This document shows, piece by piece, positions 24,690 through 34,879 of a stretch of DNA of 64,000 bases. Below the pieces are notes generated by a model. It saw only the letters and a list, made by a program, of their open reading frames with translations. It was not told the origin of the DNA and searched no databases. Positions within the stretch are counted from its first letter, which is position 1; each line of letters starts with the position of its first letter. The position numbers and the translations under genes are program-made. Source of the stretch: Rhipidocladum racemiflorum (Eukaryota > Streptophyta > Magnoliopsida > Poales > Poaceae); NCBI GenBank assembly GCA_036346355.1, contig CM070572.1:3169001-3233000 (forward strand), in the 5' to 3' direction.

Positions 24690-27600
24690 TCTTTTTTACA
24701 GGAGTTAGGCGAGCTAAAAATCGAAGAAGAGCTAAGTCCTACGCTCGGCCTGAAGGGCAGCAAGCTCCTCCTTAAGGGAGTCGACCTCTGCCTCCAGGTC
24801 CAAAACTTTCCGCCGAGCAGCACGACCTTCAGGCACGCTGTCCCGAAGGCGTTGCACCTCCTTGAGCTGGGACTCTTCGCGCTCCCGTGATCGCTGGAGG
24901 TCGGCGCGCAGGTCGGGGACCTCCTGCTGCAACTTCCCCAGCTCCTCTTCGAGGTCGGCACACTTCTGTTCTGAAGTGTTCTTCGCCGTCTCGCTCTCAA
25001 AGAGCTGGTCCCGAAGTCCGGCGATGAGACTCTTCGCCAACTCCAGCTCCTTCAGGTCGGCCTCGCGCACCTCGGAGACCCGACGCTCGAGATCGGCGAT
25101 CTTGGCGTCTTGCTCGCGATGGTACGCCCAGAACTCCTCTGCTGGAACTGCGGAGGCATCGATGTCCTCCATAGCCTTCGCGACAAACTTGAGCAAAAAA
25201 GAAGAAAAGGGAAGGAAGGTCAAGAAGAACCCTTGAAGATTACTCGCCTCATGAAAAAGTTAGAAGCGAGCGCTTACGAAGAGCCCACCGACGCTTGTCT
25301 TGAAGTCGGCGGTCGGTAGCGCCGGCCGGAAAAAGGGGTTAACCCACGCAGGCCATCCCGATCCCGAGCCGGCACGTCGAGGATCTTGCCCCTCCCAGGC
25401 ACCTGGTGCTCCTGTGAGGGCAACGACGCTTTTCCTTCGACCAACCCCCAGGGCGCCCGAGGTTGGTCTTCTGCGTCAACAATTGGCTCGTGGGTCGCCT
25501 TCCTTCCTCGCCCGGCCGCCAAGGCCGGGGTCGGACGCCGATCGCCGCCGCTTCTTGCACTTCCGCGGCCGGAAGCAATGGGAGCTCCACGCCGGAGGCG
25601 ATTGGTCGAGGCGACCACCTCCGGCCCGTGGTCCGCGGTGAAGCGGTGGTCATCAACGACCACCTCCTCTTCGTGGTCCGCGGACGGAGGTAGCTGGTCG
25701 GGCTCGGCGATCACTTCCGCGGCTGGAAGTGGCCGATCGATCACGACCGCATCTCCCCCTTGGTCCGCAGTTGGAGGTGGTTGGATGGCAGTGACCGGCT
25801 CCTCCTCTTGGCTCGCGGCCAAGGGCGGTGGGTCGAAAGCCACCACCCCTTGACCATCGGAGCCCGTCACTTGGGGCTCGCTTGCGCTTACCCCTTCGCA
25901 AGGGACCAAGGCCAAGGCTTCTTGGTCCTCACCCCTGCGGCTCTTGCTCCTCCATTTCTTTGGAATAGGTCCCACGTCCGCTGAAGGAAGCTCGGGCTCC
26001 GCCGAGGGAAGCTCGGACTCCATTAAGGCCGCAGCTGGCACCGACTCCTCCCCCGTCTCGGCCATCACTTGGTCAACGACGCGGTCGAGCTCGGCGTCAA
26101 CTACAGAGTCGATAATCTCCTCAGCCATCTGACGGAAGTCCAAAAGCAACATCCGAGCTATCACGCCCACGCCAAACAGGGTGGGGTTAGCCCGAAGAAA
26201 ACCGCAAGGCAAGAACAGAACAAGAGAATGAAGCGGAACTTACCTTCTGCCCGGCGAGCAGCGCCATCCTCCTCGGCCTCCTCGCTTCGGGCCACGGGCG
26301 ACCTGCCCGCGGCGGCCTCGTAGGCCTCGGCCACGGCCACGACGCGCTCCTCCGCGGCGTCGCTGGCACGTGCCATCGCCGGGTCGACGTCGTCCATGTC
26401 GACCTCTTCCAGCGCCGAGGTTGTTTGAGAGGTCGGCCTCCTGCTCCTTCTGACCAGAGCATAGGCGGCCTCCTCTTCTTCCTCCTTCTCGGGACCATCG
26501 ACCACCCGAGTAAGCTGGTCCTGGAGGGCCTTGATCTGCCTCTCCAGCCGCTCCTTGGTCGGGAGGGACCTGGCCTCCTCCTCGGCCTTCCTCGCCTGCT
26601 CGGCGAGCTGTTCCAGTCGGCCCATCAGCTCCGGCCTCCTCCGTTTGAAGTCATCATACCAGATTCGAAGTTCGCTTACCTCCTGGCGGTCGGCGTACTC
26701 AAGGTGCGGCGTGGGGGTCCTGGTCGAACGCTTCGACCGCTTGGCGCGGGGAGGCGAGGCGGATGCTTGGCGGCCTCGACCCGCCGACCTCTTGCGGGAA
26801 CCCCTGGCCGGTGCGTCTTGGCTGGCGCTGCGGCCTTCGACAGCGAGGTCAAGGGCGACCTTCTCTCGTAAATGTAAATAGGAGAGATAAGCTCGAAACA
26901 TGCCCTCGAGCAAGCAGAAGATGTACTTACCGCGTCGCCACGGTCAAAAATGTTCTTGGGACCTGGCGATTGGGCGTCGGCTCCTTCTCCTTCTGGCACC
27001 AAACATCTCGGCGACCCTCTCGTCAACCCATCCGTCCTCGGAGATGCGTCACGACCAAGATTAAAACAAAGAAATATATAGCACCGATCACCGTAAAGCA
27101 ACGATGCTCGAGAAAAGGTCCAGAACATACTGCGTTGTCCTCGCGGTGAAGTCATGCCACCCGGTCACCTCGAAGAAGGGTGCTCGCGGCGCCTCAGGGA
27201 CACCCGGTTGAAGGTAAAGTCCTGGCGATATCCCGACCAGTGAGCCCCATCTGGGCAAGCTCACCGATCGCCCCGAGCACCCGCTCTTCCTCAGTTGCAG
27301 GCGGGCGCGCTGCCTCGAGGGCGGAGCGTCCTCCCCAAGATAGACCAATCGGGACCCTCCGCCTTCTTCCGTAGAATTAGAGGTCGGCCCAACCCGACAC
27401 CGAGTCCTTCGTGAGCAACGAAGGGGTACTCGTATGGTCGGTTGGGCCAAGGCGAAGATAAACGCAATCCGTGAGCCATCCCTACGGCGGAAGAGGGAAT
27501 AGAAGTGAAAGAAGAGGCTAGCCGTGGGCACTACACCCACGTAAGACTCGCAAAGATGGGAGAAGATTGCGAGAGAAAGGATAGAGTTGGGGTGGAGATG

Positions 27601-27814
27601 AGAGATCTCGCACCGCATGAAGGCAAGCACGGAGGCGAGGAAGTCGCTCTCGCGACGAAGCCCGTTGATGGCGTCTACCGCGAGAGGCGATCTCCGTCTC
27701 CGCGGTCAGCGCCGCATCGCCCCAGGCACTCGACCGAGCACTGGTCGACGTACCCTCGTCCGTGAGCTCCTGGAGCCTCCTTCGGGTCATCTGGCTAACC
27801 TTGAATCGCGCCAT
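24690..27814 (-). pseudogene. antisense reading frame of the Tat element (Transposase_28-like plus coiled coil)
   Basis: On the strand opposite to gag-pol, fragments run from 27814 to about 24700. They begin with MARFKVSQMTRRRLQELTDE and HPNSILSLAIFSHLCESYVG, which match the plant 'putative gypsy type transposon' domain (Transposase_28). Next come a basic, Lys/Arg- and Glu-rich segment (26161-26913) with a predicted coiled coil, an acidic linker (25274-26212), and a second strong coiled coil (24732-25223, heptads such as DLERRVSEVREADLKELEL). The frames are joined by splice-like gaps or frameshifts. Antisense genes of this kind are known from Tat/Grande elements; their function is unknown. 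Confidence 0.7.
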
Positions 27815-28214
27815 GACCTAAGTAGGAAGGGGAGCGAAAAGGGTTCTTGGGCGCTAGGGCTCTTGGAAGATTTTTGGCGAAGACGAGCAAAGAGACACGC
27901 AGTGACTCCGACCTCTCCGGTAGAAAGGGTTAAAGAGACAGTGAAGGGACAGGTTAAAAATCGCCGCCTATCACGTGGCGACACTGCCGAAGAAAGCGCT
28001 TCGAAACCGCCGTCATCAAGCAGGGAGGCTTCTCGAAGAAGGAACCGCAGAACAACCAACGACGCGCCCACGCGAGCAAGCACGCGGGGTAAAGAAGTTC
28101 GCTCTCCCGACGTAAAATGGTCGTGAGCCACGACCAAAAGAAATTCAATCCCCTCAAGTCTTCTTAGGCTCAAGGGGAAGCCCGAGGGTTCCCGCTTGAA
28201 CCTCGAGGGCTAGC

Positions 28215-28851
28215 CGTCGGGATTGGCTATCTGCAAAAGTCCACGGTACTTCGTGTGAAAAGCTAAGCCCACCGACCAGGCAAAACTAAAAGAAGATGAT
28301 CGGGAGAATGAAACGAGCATCCCTCCTTCTCCTCCGAGCATACGCGTCCGCACCTTTACTCGCAGAAGTACCAAACACACCCCCCCCACGAGCAAGCATG
28401 CTCGTAGGGGCCACGACCTACTCAGGTGTTTGGTCGGAGGGCCCGGTGAACGCTACGAGGAAGGAAGGAGACAACCAATCAGCCGAAGATCAAGGAAGAT
28501 CATACCCGAAATTCAAACAGCACACGAATCAAGGACGACGGGTCACGGATATGGATACATAGCGTGATCCCAGGAGGTAGTTGCCTTCTTTGTATCTCTA
28601 GTCGTAGTATTTAAACCCCCCTGAAGATCTGTAACAGGGGAGGGATCCCAAGATAGAACACAATACACTGGAGTAGGGCTATTATCTCGGCGGTGAGAGG
28701 CCCGAACCAGGAAAAACACCGAGTCCCCCGCTTTTCTTTTCTCCCGACCTCGGCATCGCTCGAACGACCTCCTTGGCCCGCACGACGGGGCTCTGTTGAT
28801 CCCCCATTCAACAAGTAAGCTCGACGGGAGCCCGTTCTCCAATCGTCGACA
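28215..28851 (+). repeat. 3' LTR of the Tat element
   Basis: This repeat matches the 5' LTR with a few dozen scattered differences at most, including a degraded first few bases. It ends CAATCGTCGACA just before the GTATG target duplication. The low divergence points to a fairly recent insertion. Confidence 0.92.
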
Positions 28852-28856
28852 GTATG

Positions 28857-30632
28857 GTTGCAAGGCATCGAAGTTCCCGTCCACAACCTGTTGGGATAAG
28901 TCCAATGATGCCAGAGCCAGCGCAATCTTAAGGCTCTCCCGAAGCAGGTGAGGTTGGAGATGCCCAAACCTCCAAGATGCTTGGGCCGACAGACCTTGGA
29001 TCAGCTGACAAGGCAATGGCCTGAACTACAGGTGTCCTTCCCTTTCCAAAGGAAATTCCTTCTCAATTTGTCAATTTGCTTGATGGCCCAATTCGGGAGG
29101 TAGAAGATTGTTAGAAAATAGGTCGGCAAAGCTAAGAGCACTGCCTTGACAAGAACTAGTCTTTCGGCTCTAGAAAGCAGTGCTCCTTTCCAACCTGCTT
29201 GACGCCCTGCTACCCTGTCCAACAGTGGTTGCAGATCAGCCCTTCGCAGAGAGTTTGGCCTTAACGGCAGGCCCAAGTACCTGGTGGGAAATACTTTCAA
29301 GTTTCCCGACATGTTTTGCAACAAGACTATGAAATCCTCATCCTGGCAAGCGATCGCGAAGAATTCCGAGTTGTTAAGATTTACCACTAGTACGGAGGGC
29401 TCGCCAAAGACTAGAAGCACGCGTCTTAGAGTTTCCAGTTCCTGCACAGTGGGGTTGATAAATAGTGCTACGTCATCAGCGTACATGGCGAGACAACGGT
29501 TTGGAGGTCCGTTGAGGATTGGTTTGAGCAGTCCATGCCTTGCTGCAGCTGCCAAAAGCAATTGGAGGGGCTCAAGAGCTAGGATGAATAGCATCGGGGA
29601 CAGCGGGTCGCCCTGTCTGAGGCCTCGCCTGTGGTCTATACGCTTGCCGGGTGTACCATTGACCAGCACTCTAGAGGAGGAGGTTGCCAGGAGGGTGGAG
29701 ATACAGTCCCTCCAGCGCTGTCCGAAGCTGAAATGCTAGAGCAATTCAAGGAGATACTCCCAGCTCACCGAGTCAAAAGCTTTTGCCAAATCGAGTTTGA
29801 CAAATAGAGAAGGAATTTTTTTCCTGTGGAGCTCGGTTAGAAGATTCTTAACCAGCAAGAAGCTATCATGAATCGCTCGTTTCTTGATGAAGGAGTTTTG
29901 ATTAGCGGACACCAAAGAGGGCAGAAAAGGCGCCAACCTGCTTGCCAGCATTTTGGAAATTAGCTTGCCTATACTGTGGATGAGGCTGATAGGCCTATAA
30001 TCAGCTATCGAAGAGGCATCCTGTTTCTTTGGAAGGAGAACGATGTTTGCTGAGTTTTGCAGGTTAAAGTTGTGGTTGAAGTGGTTGGAGAAATGCGAAA
30101 CCACGTCTAGGAGATCTTCTTTGATTATCTCCCAACATTTACAGAAGAAAGATCCAATGTACCCATCAGGGCCCGGCGCTTTTTCCTGTGGCAGCGCGAA
30201 GAGAGCTTGTTTGAGCTCAATCTCGCTAAGAGGATTTTCTAAGCTGGTCAGGTCAACGTGAGGTAATTGCAGGTTATCCCAGTTTAGGGAATAGTTTCTG
30301 TCCAGCTTCCTCCCCAGAAGGTTATGAAAGAAATTGTGAACTATATCCTGTTTAAGTTGTTCTTCAGTTACCATCCCATGCTCCGAGTTCAAAGAAGTTA
30401 TGCGCCGTCTGCGTCGTCTTCCATTAACTTTCAAATGGAAAAACTTGGTGTTAGCATCCCCTTCTTTGACATTCAGCCACCAGGCTCTTTGTTTTAGCCT
30501 CAGCCTGTTGATTGCAGCGAGACCCAGTAGCCTATGTTTAAGATCCTTTATTAAGTTTCTTTCACCGAGGTTGAGACTTCTGACTTCCTGTGCGTTATCA
30601 AGCTGTAGGATGATATCCTGGGCAATTTCCAT
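28857..30632 (-). pseudogene. LINE ORF2, reverse transcriptase part
   Basis: From 30632 downwards the frame encodes LPQEKAPGPDGYIGSFFCKC, IVLLPKKQDASSIADYRPIS and FVKLDLAKAFDSVSWEYLLE, hallmarks of non-LTR reverse transcriptases. One in-frame TAG at 29736-29738 interrupts it. The same frame resumes with RRGLRQGDPLSPMLFILALE and the catalytic AMYADDVALF, ending in LRRNFLWKG. Beyond about 29000 the frame shifts before the Tat insertion. This domain copies LINE RNA at the target site; the stop makes this copy defective. Confidence 0.88.
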
Positions 30633-30694
30633 CTGAGAACGGACATCTCCAATGAGATGCCGGCTCCAGGATCTGAGAGCTTTGGCCGTGCGTG

Positions 30695-31540
30695 TTAGCT
30701 TGGCAAGAAATCGTCAATAAGGTTGAAGGTTGCTTGGTGCGGTCCAAGTGTGCTGAACCACCTCGAGGAAGCTTGGCAAGCGAAACCAGAAGGCCTCAAA
30801 ACGGAAGGTAGTGGATCGACGTTTGGTCGGGTTGTGGAGGAATAAGGGACAATGATCTGACGCTGAGGAGGAGAGAGCTTGTAAAGTTGCTTCCGGGAAA
30901 CGAACGTCCCAATCCCTAGAGGCAAAGAACCTGTCTATTCTGGTCAGCGTCGGGTCCGAAGTTCCGGATGACCAGGTGAAACGCTTGCCTAACAACTTGA
31001 GCTCCTTTAGTTCAGTGGCGTCTAGCATGGCCCTGAACCGTAACATGAGGCACCTGTTAAGTCCTCCTTTTTTTTGTCGGCAATTTGATAGACCATGTTT
31101 AAGTCGCCTAGCACAAGCCAGCTAGGGAGCATGTGACCCTATAGCTCAGCTAATTCCTGAAGGAAGAGAGTTTTTTCCGCGTCAGTTTGCGGCCCATACA
31201 CACCTGTACAAGACCAGATTAGTTCCGAGGACACTGCTGTGAAGTCGGCCGAAATAGTGTTTTCCGTGAGCCTGCTGTTCGACAATTGAAAGAATTGGTC
31301 TGAGGCGGCCAGAAGAATCCCCCCTCTTGTGCCAATGGCTGGGAGTTCAACGAAGTTGTTGCAAAAAATGGCTCCCAAAGTCTCTTGAACCAAGACCTGT
31401 GAGAAATGCTGTAGCTTAGTTTCCTGTAAGCAGACCACAGTGGGCCTGGTGTCCAACACAAGCTGCCTGACGAGAGCTCTTTTCGTCGGCAGGTTTAAAC
31501 CGCGAACATTCCAGCTGAGAATTCTACAATCTGAAGACAT
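30695..31540 (-). pseudogene. LINE ORF2, APE-type endonuclease part
   Basis: The ORF2 start is probably the ATG at 31540, giving MSSDCRILSWNVRGLN, the typical first motif of LINE endonucleases. VVCLQETKLQ, SCTGVYGP, RIDRFFASRDW and SDHCPLFL follow, covering the catalytic Asn, Glu, Asp and terminal SDH motif. A TAG at about 31139-31141 and a frameshift in an A-rich stretch near 31060-31080 split the frame. The endonuclease would nick target DNA to prime reverse transcription. Confidence 0.85.
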
Positions 31541-33681
31541 GACTGAGACAATTTTGCAACTAAGGAGTAGAGCTAAAATAGACCGCACGAAGGCCGGCAT
31601 CATACATTGCATTAGACCCAAAGGTATAGTTATAGCAAGTAGCGACCCTCTCGCAGACTGACATTAAGGCCTTGGGGCCTGGAACAGCCAAGGTCATAGA
31701 AGAGCAGCAACAGGGGGAAAGGGGAGCTAGAGGGGGCAGTGCTGCGCTAGGAACCTGTCATCTACAACAAAAGGGGGGATCCAAAACACAAGACAAACGT
31801 GCGGGCGACTAGACGCCCAACGAGACTGGAAGCTGCGAAGCAGGTTCTGCAACAGCTCCACTAAGCGAACCAGGAAACTTGCCCATTAGGTGCAAGTGAA
31901 CTCTGGTTCCGCTCCAAGCTGGGCCCTTAAACCGGCTGCACCTCCCAGGTGGCTACCCCGGAGGCTGCCACCAGGGCACTCCCTGTGGACAATCCGGCCA
32001 GTTGTGCCAGGGCCGTAATGATCTCCGGCGTGAGCGGCTTGCCGAACGTGCTGAGGTACTTGCGCATTGCTTCTTCATCAAGGGTTGCGCCCTGACTGAG
32101 GATGCCCAGCTTCTTGGCCAGCTGGTATTGAGCTCTCTCTGTGGCTGACATTCTGGGGAGTACCTTGCTAGCAATACGGGCACTCCTTCTCTGGTAGGTG
32201 ACCCGCTTTTCCTTGTCTTTAGTCTGCAGCGCAGGTTCTTTACCAAGTATTGGGTCCGGAATGGTAGCTTTTGCCAGGTTGATGAAGGCTTCAATGCTAC
32301 CCCCGGCTGTGCTGGCCTCGGGCTGCAGTTGCTGTGTCTCCGCGGTGCTCAAAGAAGTACGCACGTTGAGACCTTCCTCCTCCAGCATGGGGTCTTGTCG
32401 AGTTACCTGTAAGTAAGCAATTTGGGGGTACACAGCTGAGAATACGATTCTCAACAAGCAAAGGATCAGTGTAACTGGAAAACACTTCAACCTGTGAGAC
32501 ATTCACCACTGGAGGGGAATTCGGCTTGCTGTCCTCCAAGCAGAGGAGATCAATGGAAGCAGTCACCTGCGAGAAGAGCCTCCTGCAGGGCGACCTAGTC
32601 CTCTCCCTTCTTGAAGGCTCGGTTCGCCTTGGGGACCTGCCCCTCTGCGGTTGCTCCAGTTGGTCTCTGGTGGCAGAGTTCCCATAGGAACAGTCGGCAT
32701 GGGCATGGGGCCTGAAGGACCCCTCCGACCTCCGCCTGCTCCCGGAAGGGTCCTTCCGACCTCCTGATCCCTGAAGAGCTTGCCTACTCGAAGAAGACTG
32801 GTTGCGGCGATCAGGGTGGCCGCCCCGAGGAGGTACATCCCAGCCGGAGTGTCTTCTCCTGTCTGGATCATCTGGTGGTGATCGGTCCCTTTCCCGAAAC
32901 TGAAGGCGCTAGTGCACTGGAGGCCTTCTCTGTCTTGCTCCGTCCACGACACCTAAAATCCACGGGAACACAAATTTCCTAGGCCATTCCTCATCAGAGG
33001 AGGCGTTAGACATTTCCCCACTAATGTCATTGTGCCCCGGGCTGAATCCGAAGCGGAAAGGTGACCCCGCTCTCACAGGGGGGTCGAAGTCCAACACCTA
33101 TGCAAGATGAATGATAACCTTATAGGTTAGCAAGGTGGGAGGTTGTCTTAATTGAGGTGGATGGTGATGGAACCCCAGTCCCCAGTTCAGGGAAGTGCGA
33201 CGGTGGGGAATCTGAAGAATAGTACTCCCTCAAGCAGAACCTCGCTTCTTTAGGGACGAGGTTGGCATCCTCCACCCAGAGCCAAAGACAGAAACATGCT
33301 ATTTCATACTCGTTGGAAGGCTCCTCAGTGACCGGGATGACAACACCAACATCACTGAATAGAGAGGCTGTAGCACTGATTGACCAGGCATGGCGCGGCA
33401 GGCCTTCTAAACAAACGCAAGCCTTGTAGCGAGGCTGCGCCGCTTCCGCATCGACAAAGCGCGTCCACGAGATCACTTTGAAGCTAACATTTTCCTGCGA
33501 GAATCTTGAGTCCGCTATCATGGCCGACTTTAACTCCGGGGAACTGCAGTGGACGAAATAAGATCTGTCGGTGCAGACGGCCACATTGAAGTCATCTTTA
33601 TTTGCCCGGAACCGATCAGTTAGCAGCCTCTGAACCTGTCGAACATTAGTCTCAATGTCCCCAAGAATGAGGACCTGGACT

Positions 33682-34371
33682 TAGGGGTGGAATCGAGCCG
33701 AGCCGAGCTCAGCTCAGCTCGGCTCGGCCGAGCTCGCCAGTTTTCGAGCCGAGCCGAGCCCGGCTCGTTGCATACATCGAGCTCAATCTTGGGCTCGGCT
33801 CGGGCTCGCTCGAGCCTCGAGCCGCTCATGAGCCGCCTACAAGGGCACTGCAAGGGCCCAAATGCCCTTCATTCTCACAAAAACGGCTCCTCCATCCATT
33901 CTCACCGTTCTCAGGCTCCAGCCTCCTCTAGGGTTCGGTTAAGAAGCAATTTCACATTTATGGGACGCCTTTTTAAGCACAGATGGTTAGACTGCTCTTT
34001 CAGTTTATAAAACTACAAACATGTAATCTGGAAAAAGAATACTCCGCTTACTTTTATCTGTGCAAAAGTAATCAGTAGACCCAATACAAGACATTTGAAG
34101 TACTAAGAAGAGTAAACTCAAAAAGTAAGGTAAGACAAGCATTGCTCATTAGATGTCTAGCATTGGGTCTACTGACATCTTGTGAATTCATACCTTATAT
34201 AACTCAATGATCAAGCCGAGCCTAACGAGCCGCCACGAAGCCGGCCTGCTCGGGCCATTGCTGGGCTGCGAGCCAGCAGAGGCTCGGCTCGCTCTGGCCA
34301 TGCGAGCCGAGCCGAGCCGCACCGAGCTGAGCCGAGCCCGAGTCGAGCCTCGAGCTAAAATTCCACCCCTA
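33682..34371. mobile_element. non-autonomous hAT element (TAGGGGTG ends), TSD CCTGGACT
   Basis: The left end is TAGGGGTGGAATCGAGCC; the inverted right end is TAGGGGTGGAATTTTAGC. Perfect 8-bp duplications CCTGGACT flank it at 33674-33681 and 34372-34379. Both arms hold short GAGCC/GCTCG-type repeats that could fold back on each other. The 690-bp element has no transposase. Its TAGGGGTG ends match those of the autonomous hAT at 52858, so that family could have moved it; this is inference. It splits the LINE ORF1. Confidence 0.9.
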
Positions 34372-34811
34372 CCTGGACTGCAGTTCTGGTGTAGTCTTGC
34401 TCCGCGCCCAGGAAGTCAGCCGCAGTTGGAGCAAACCGGCATACTTGACCTGGCTTGCTGGCGGGGTCCCCCAGCCTGGGCGCAAGCACCTGTACTTCAG
34501 GCCGCTCCATCTTGGCGACAGGTCGAACTTTGGAGTGCGCAGTGGGACACCAACGTGCCTTATGCCCCGACCCTTTGCAGAGGAGACAACGAAGGGGTCT
34601 CTGCAATCAGCAACGAAGTGGTCCGAGGCCAGGCAGCGAAAGCATCTCCTTGCAGTCTGAGATTTAAAGAGCGCCGCGAAGGGACCCTTCGGCGGGGCGG
34701 GGTGAGGGTTAATGCCGAGCCGAGGGCGCCTGCCTCTCTCGGTGCGCTTACTCCTGACCAACGTCCATTCCGACTTCAATTGAGGCAACGTAGCTGGAGC
34801 TGCGACGACAG

Positions 34812-34873
34812 GCTGCGCTGGAACTAACACTCCTTTCAGGCGATCTTTTGCCGGGATACGGGTGGAGGCGGTG
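34812..34873 (-). repeat. 62-bp unit, left copy of an ORF1 tandem duplication
   Basis: This unit of LINE ORF1 recurs at 38086-38147 with about two differences. It encodes a STRIPAKDRLKGVL-type segment. The two copies were once adjacent, and the 3.2-kb insert landed at their junction. Confidence 0.75.
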
Positions 34874-34879
34874 GGCTGC

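Larger units (their letters stand above)
17519..28851 (+). mobile_element. Ty3/gypsy LTR retrotransposon of Tat type, 11.3 kb, TSD GTATG
   Basis: The LTRs (17519-18151 and 28215-28851) are near-identical, roughly 97% by eye. A primer-binding phrase TGGCGCCGTCCGTGGGGA follows the 5' LTR, and GTATG duplications flank the whole element. Order on the plus strand: gag, protease, reverse transcriptase, RNase H remnants, integrase, then a long 3' region coding on the opposite strand. This layout and the antisense Transposase_28-like frame are typical of the Tat/Grande group. The sense polyprotein is broken by many frameshifts, so the element is not autonomous. It is inserted in LINE ORF2. Confidence 0.9.
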
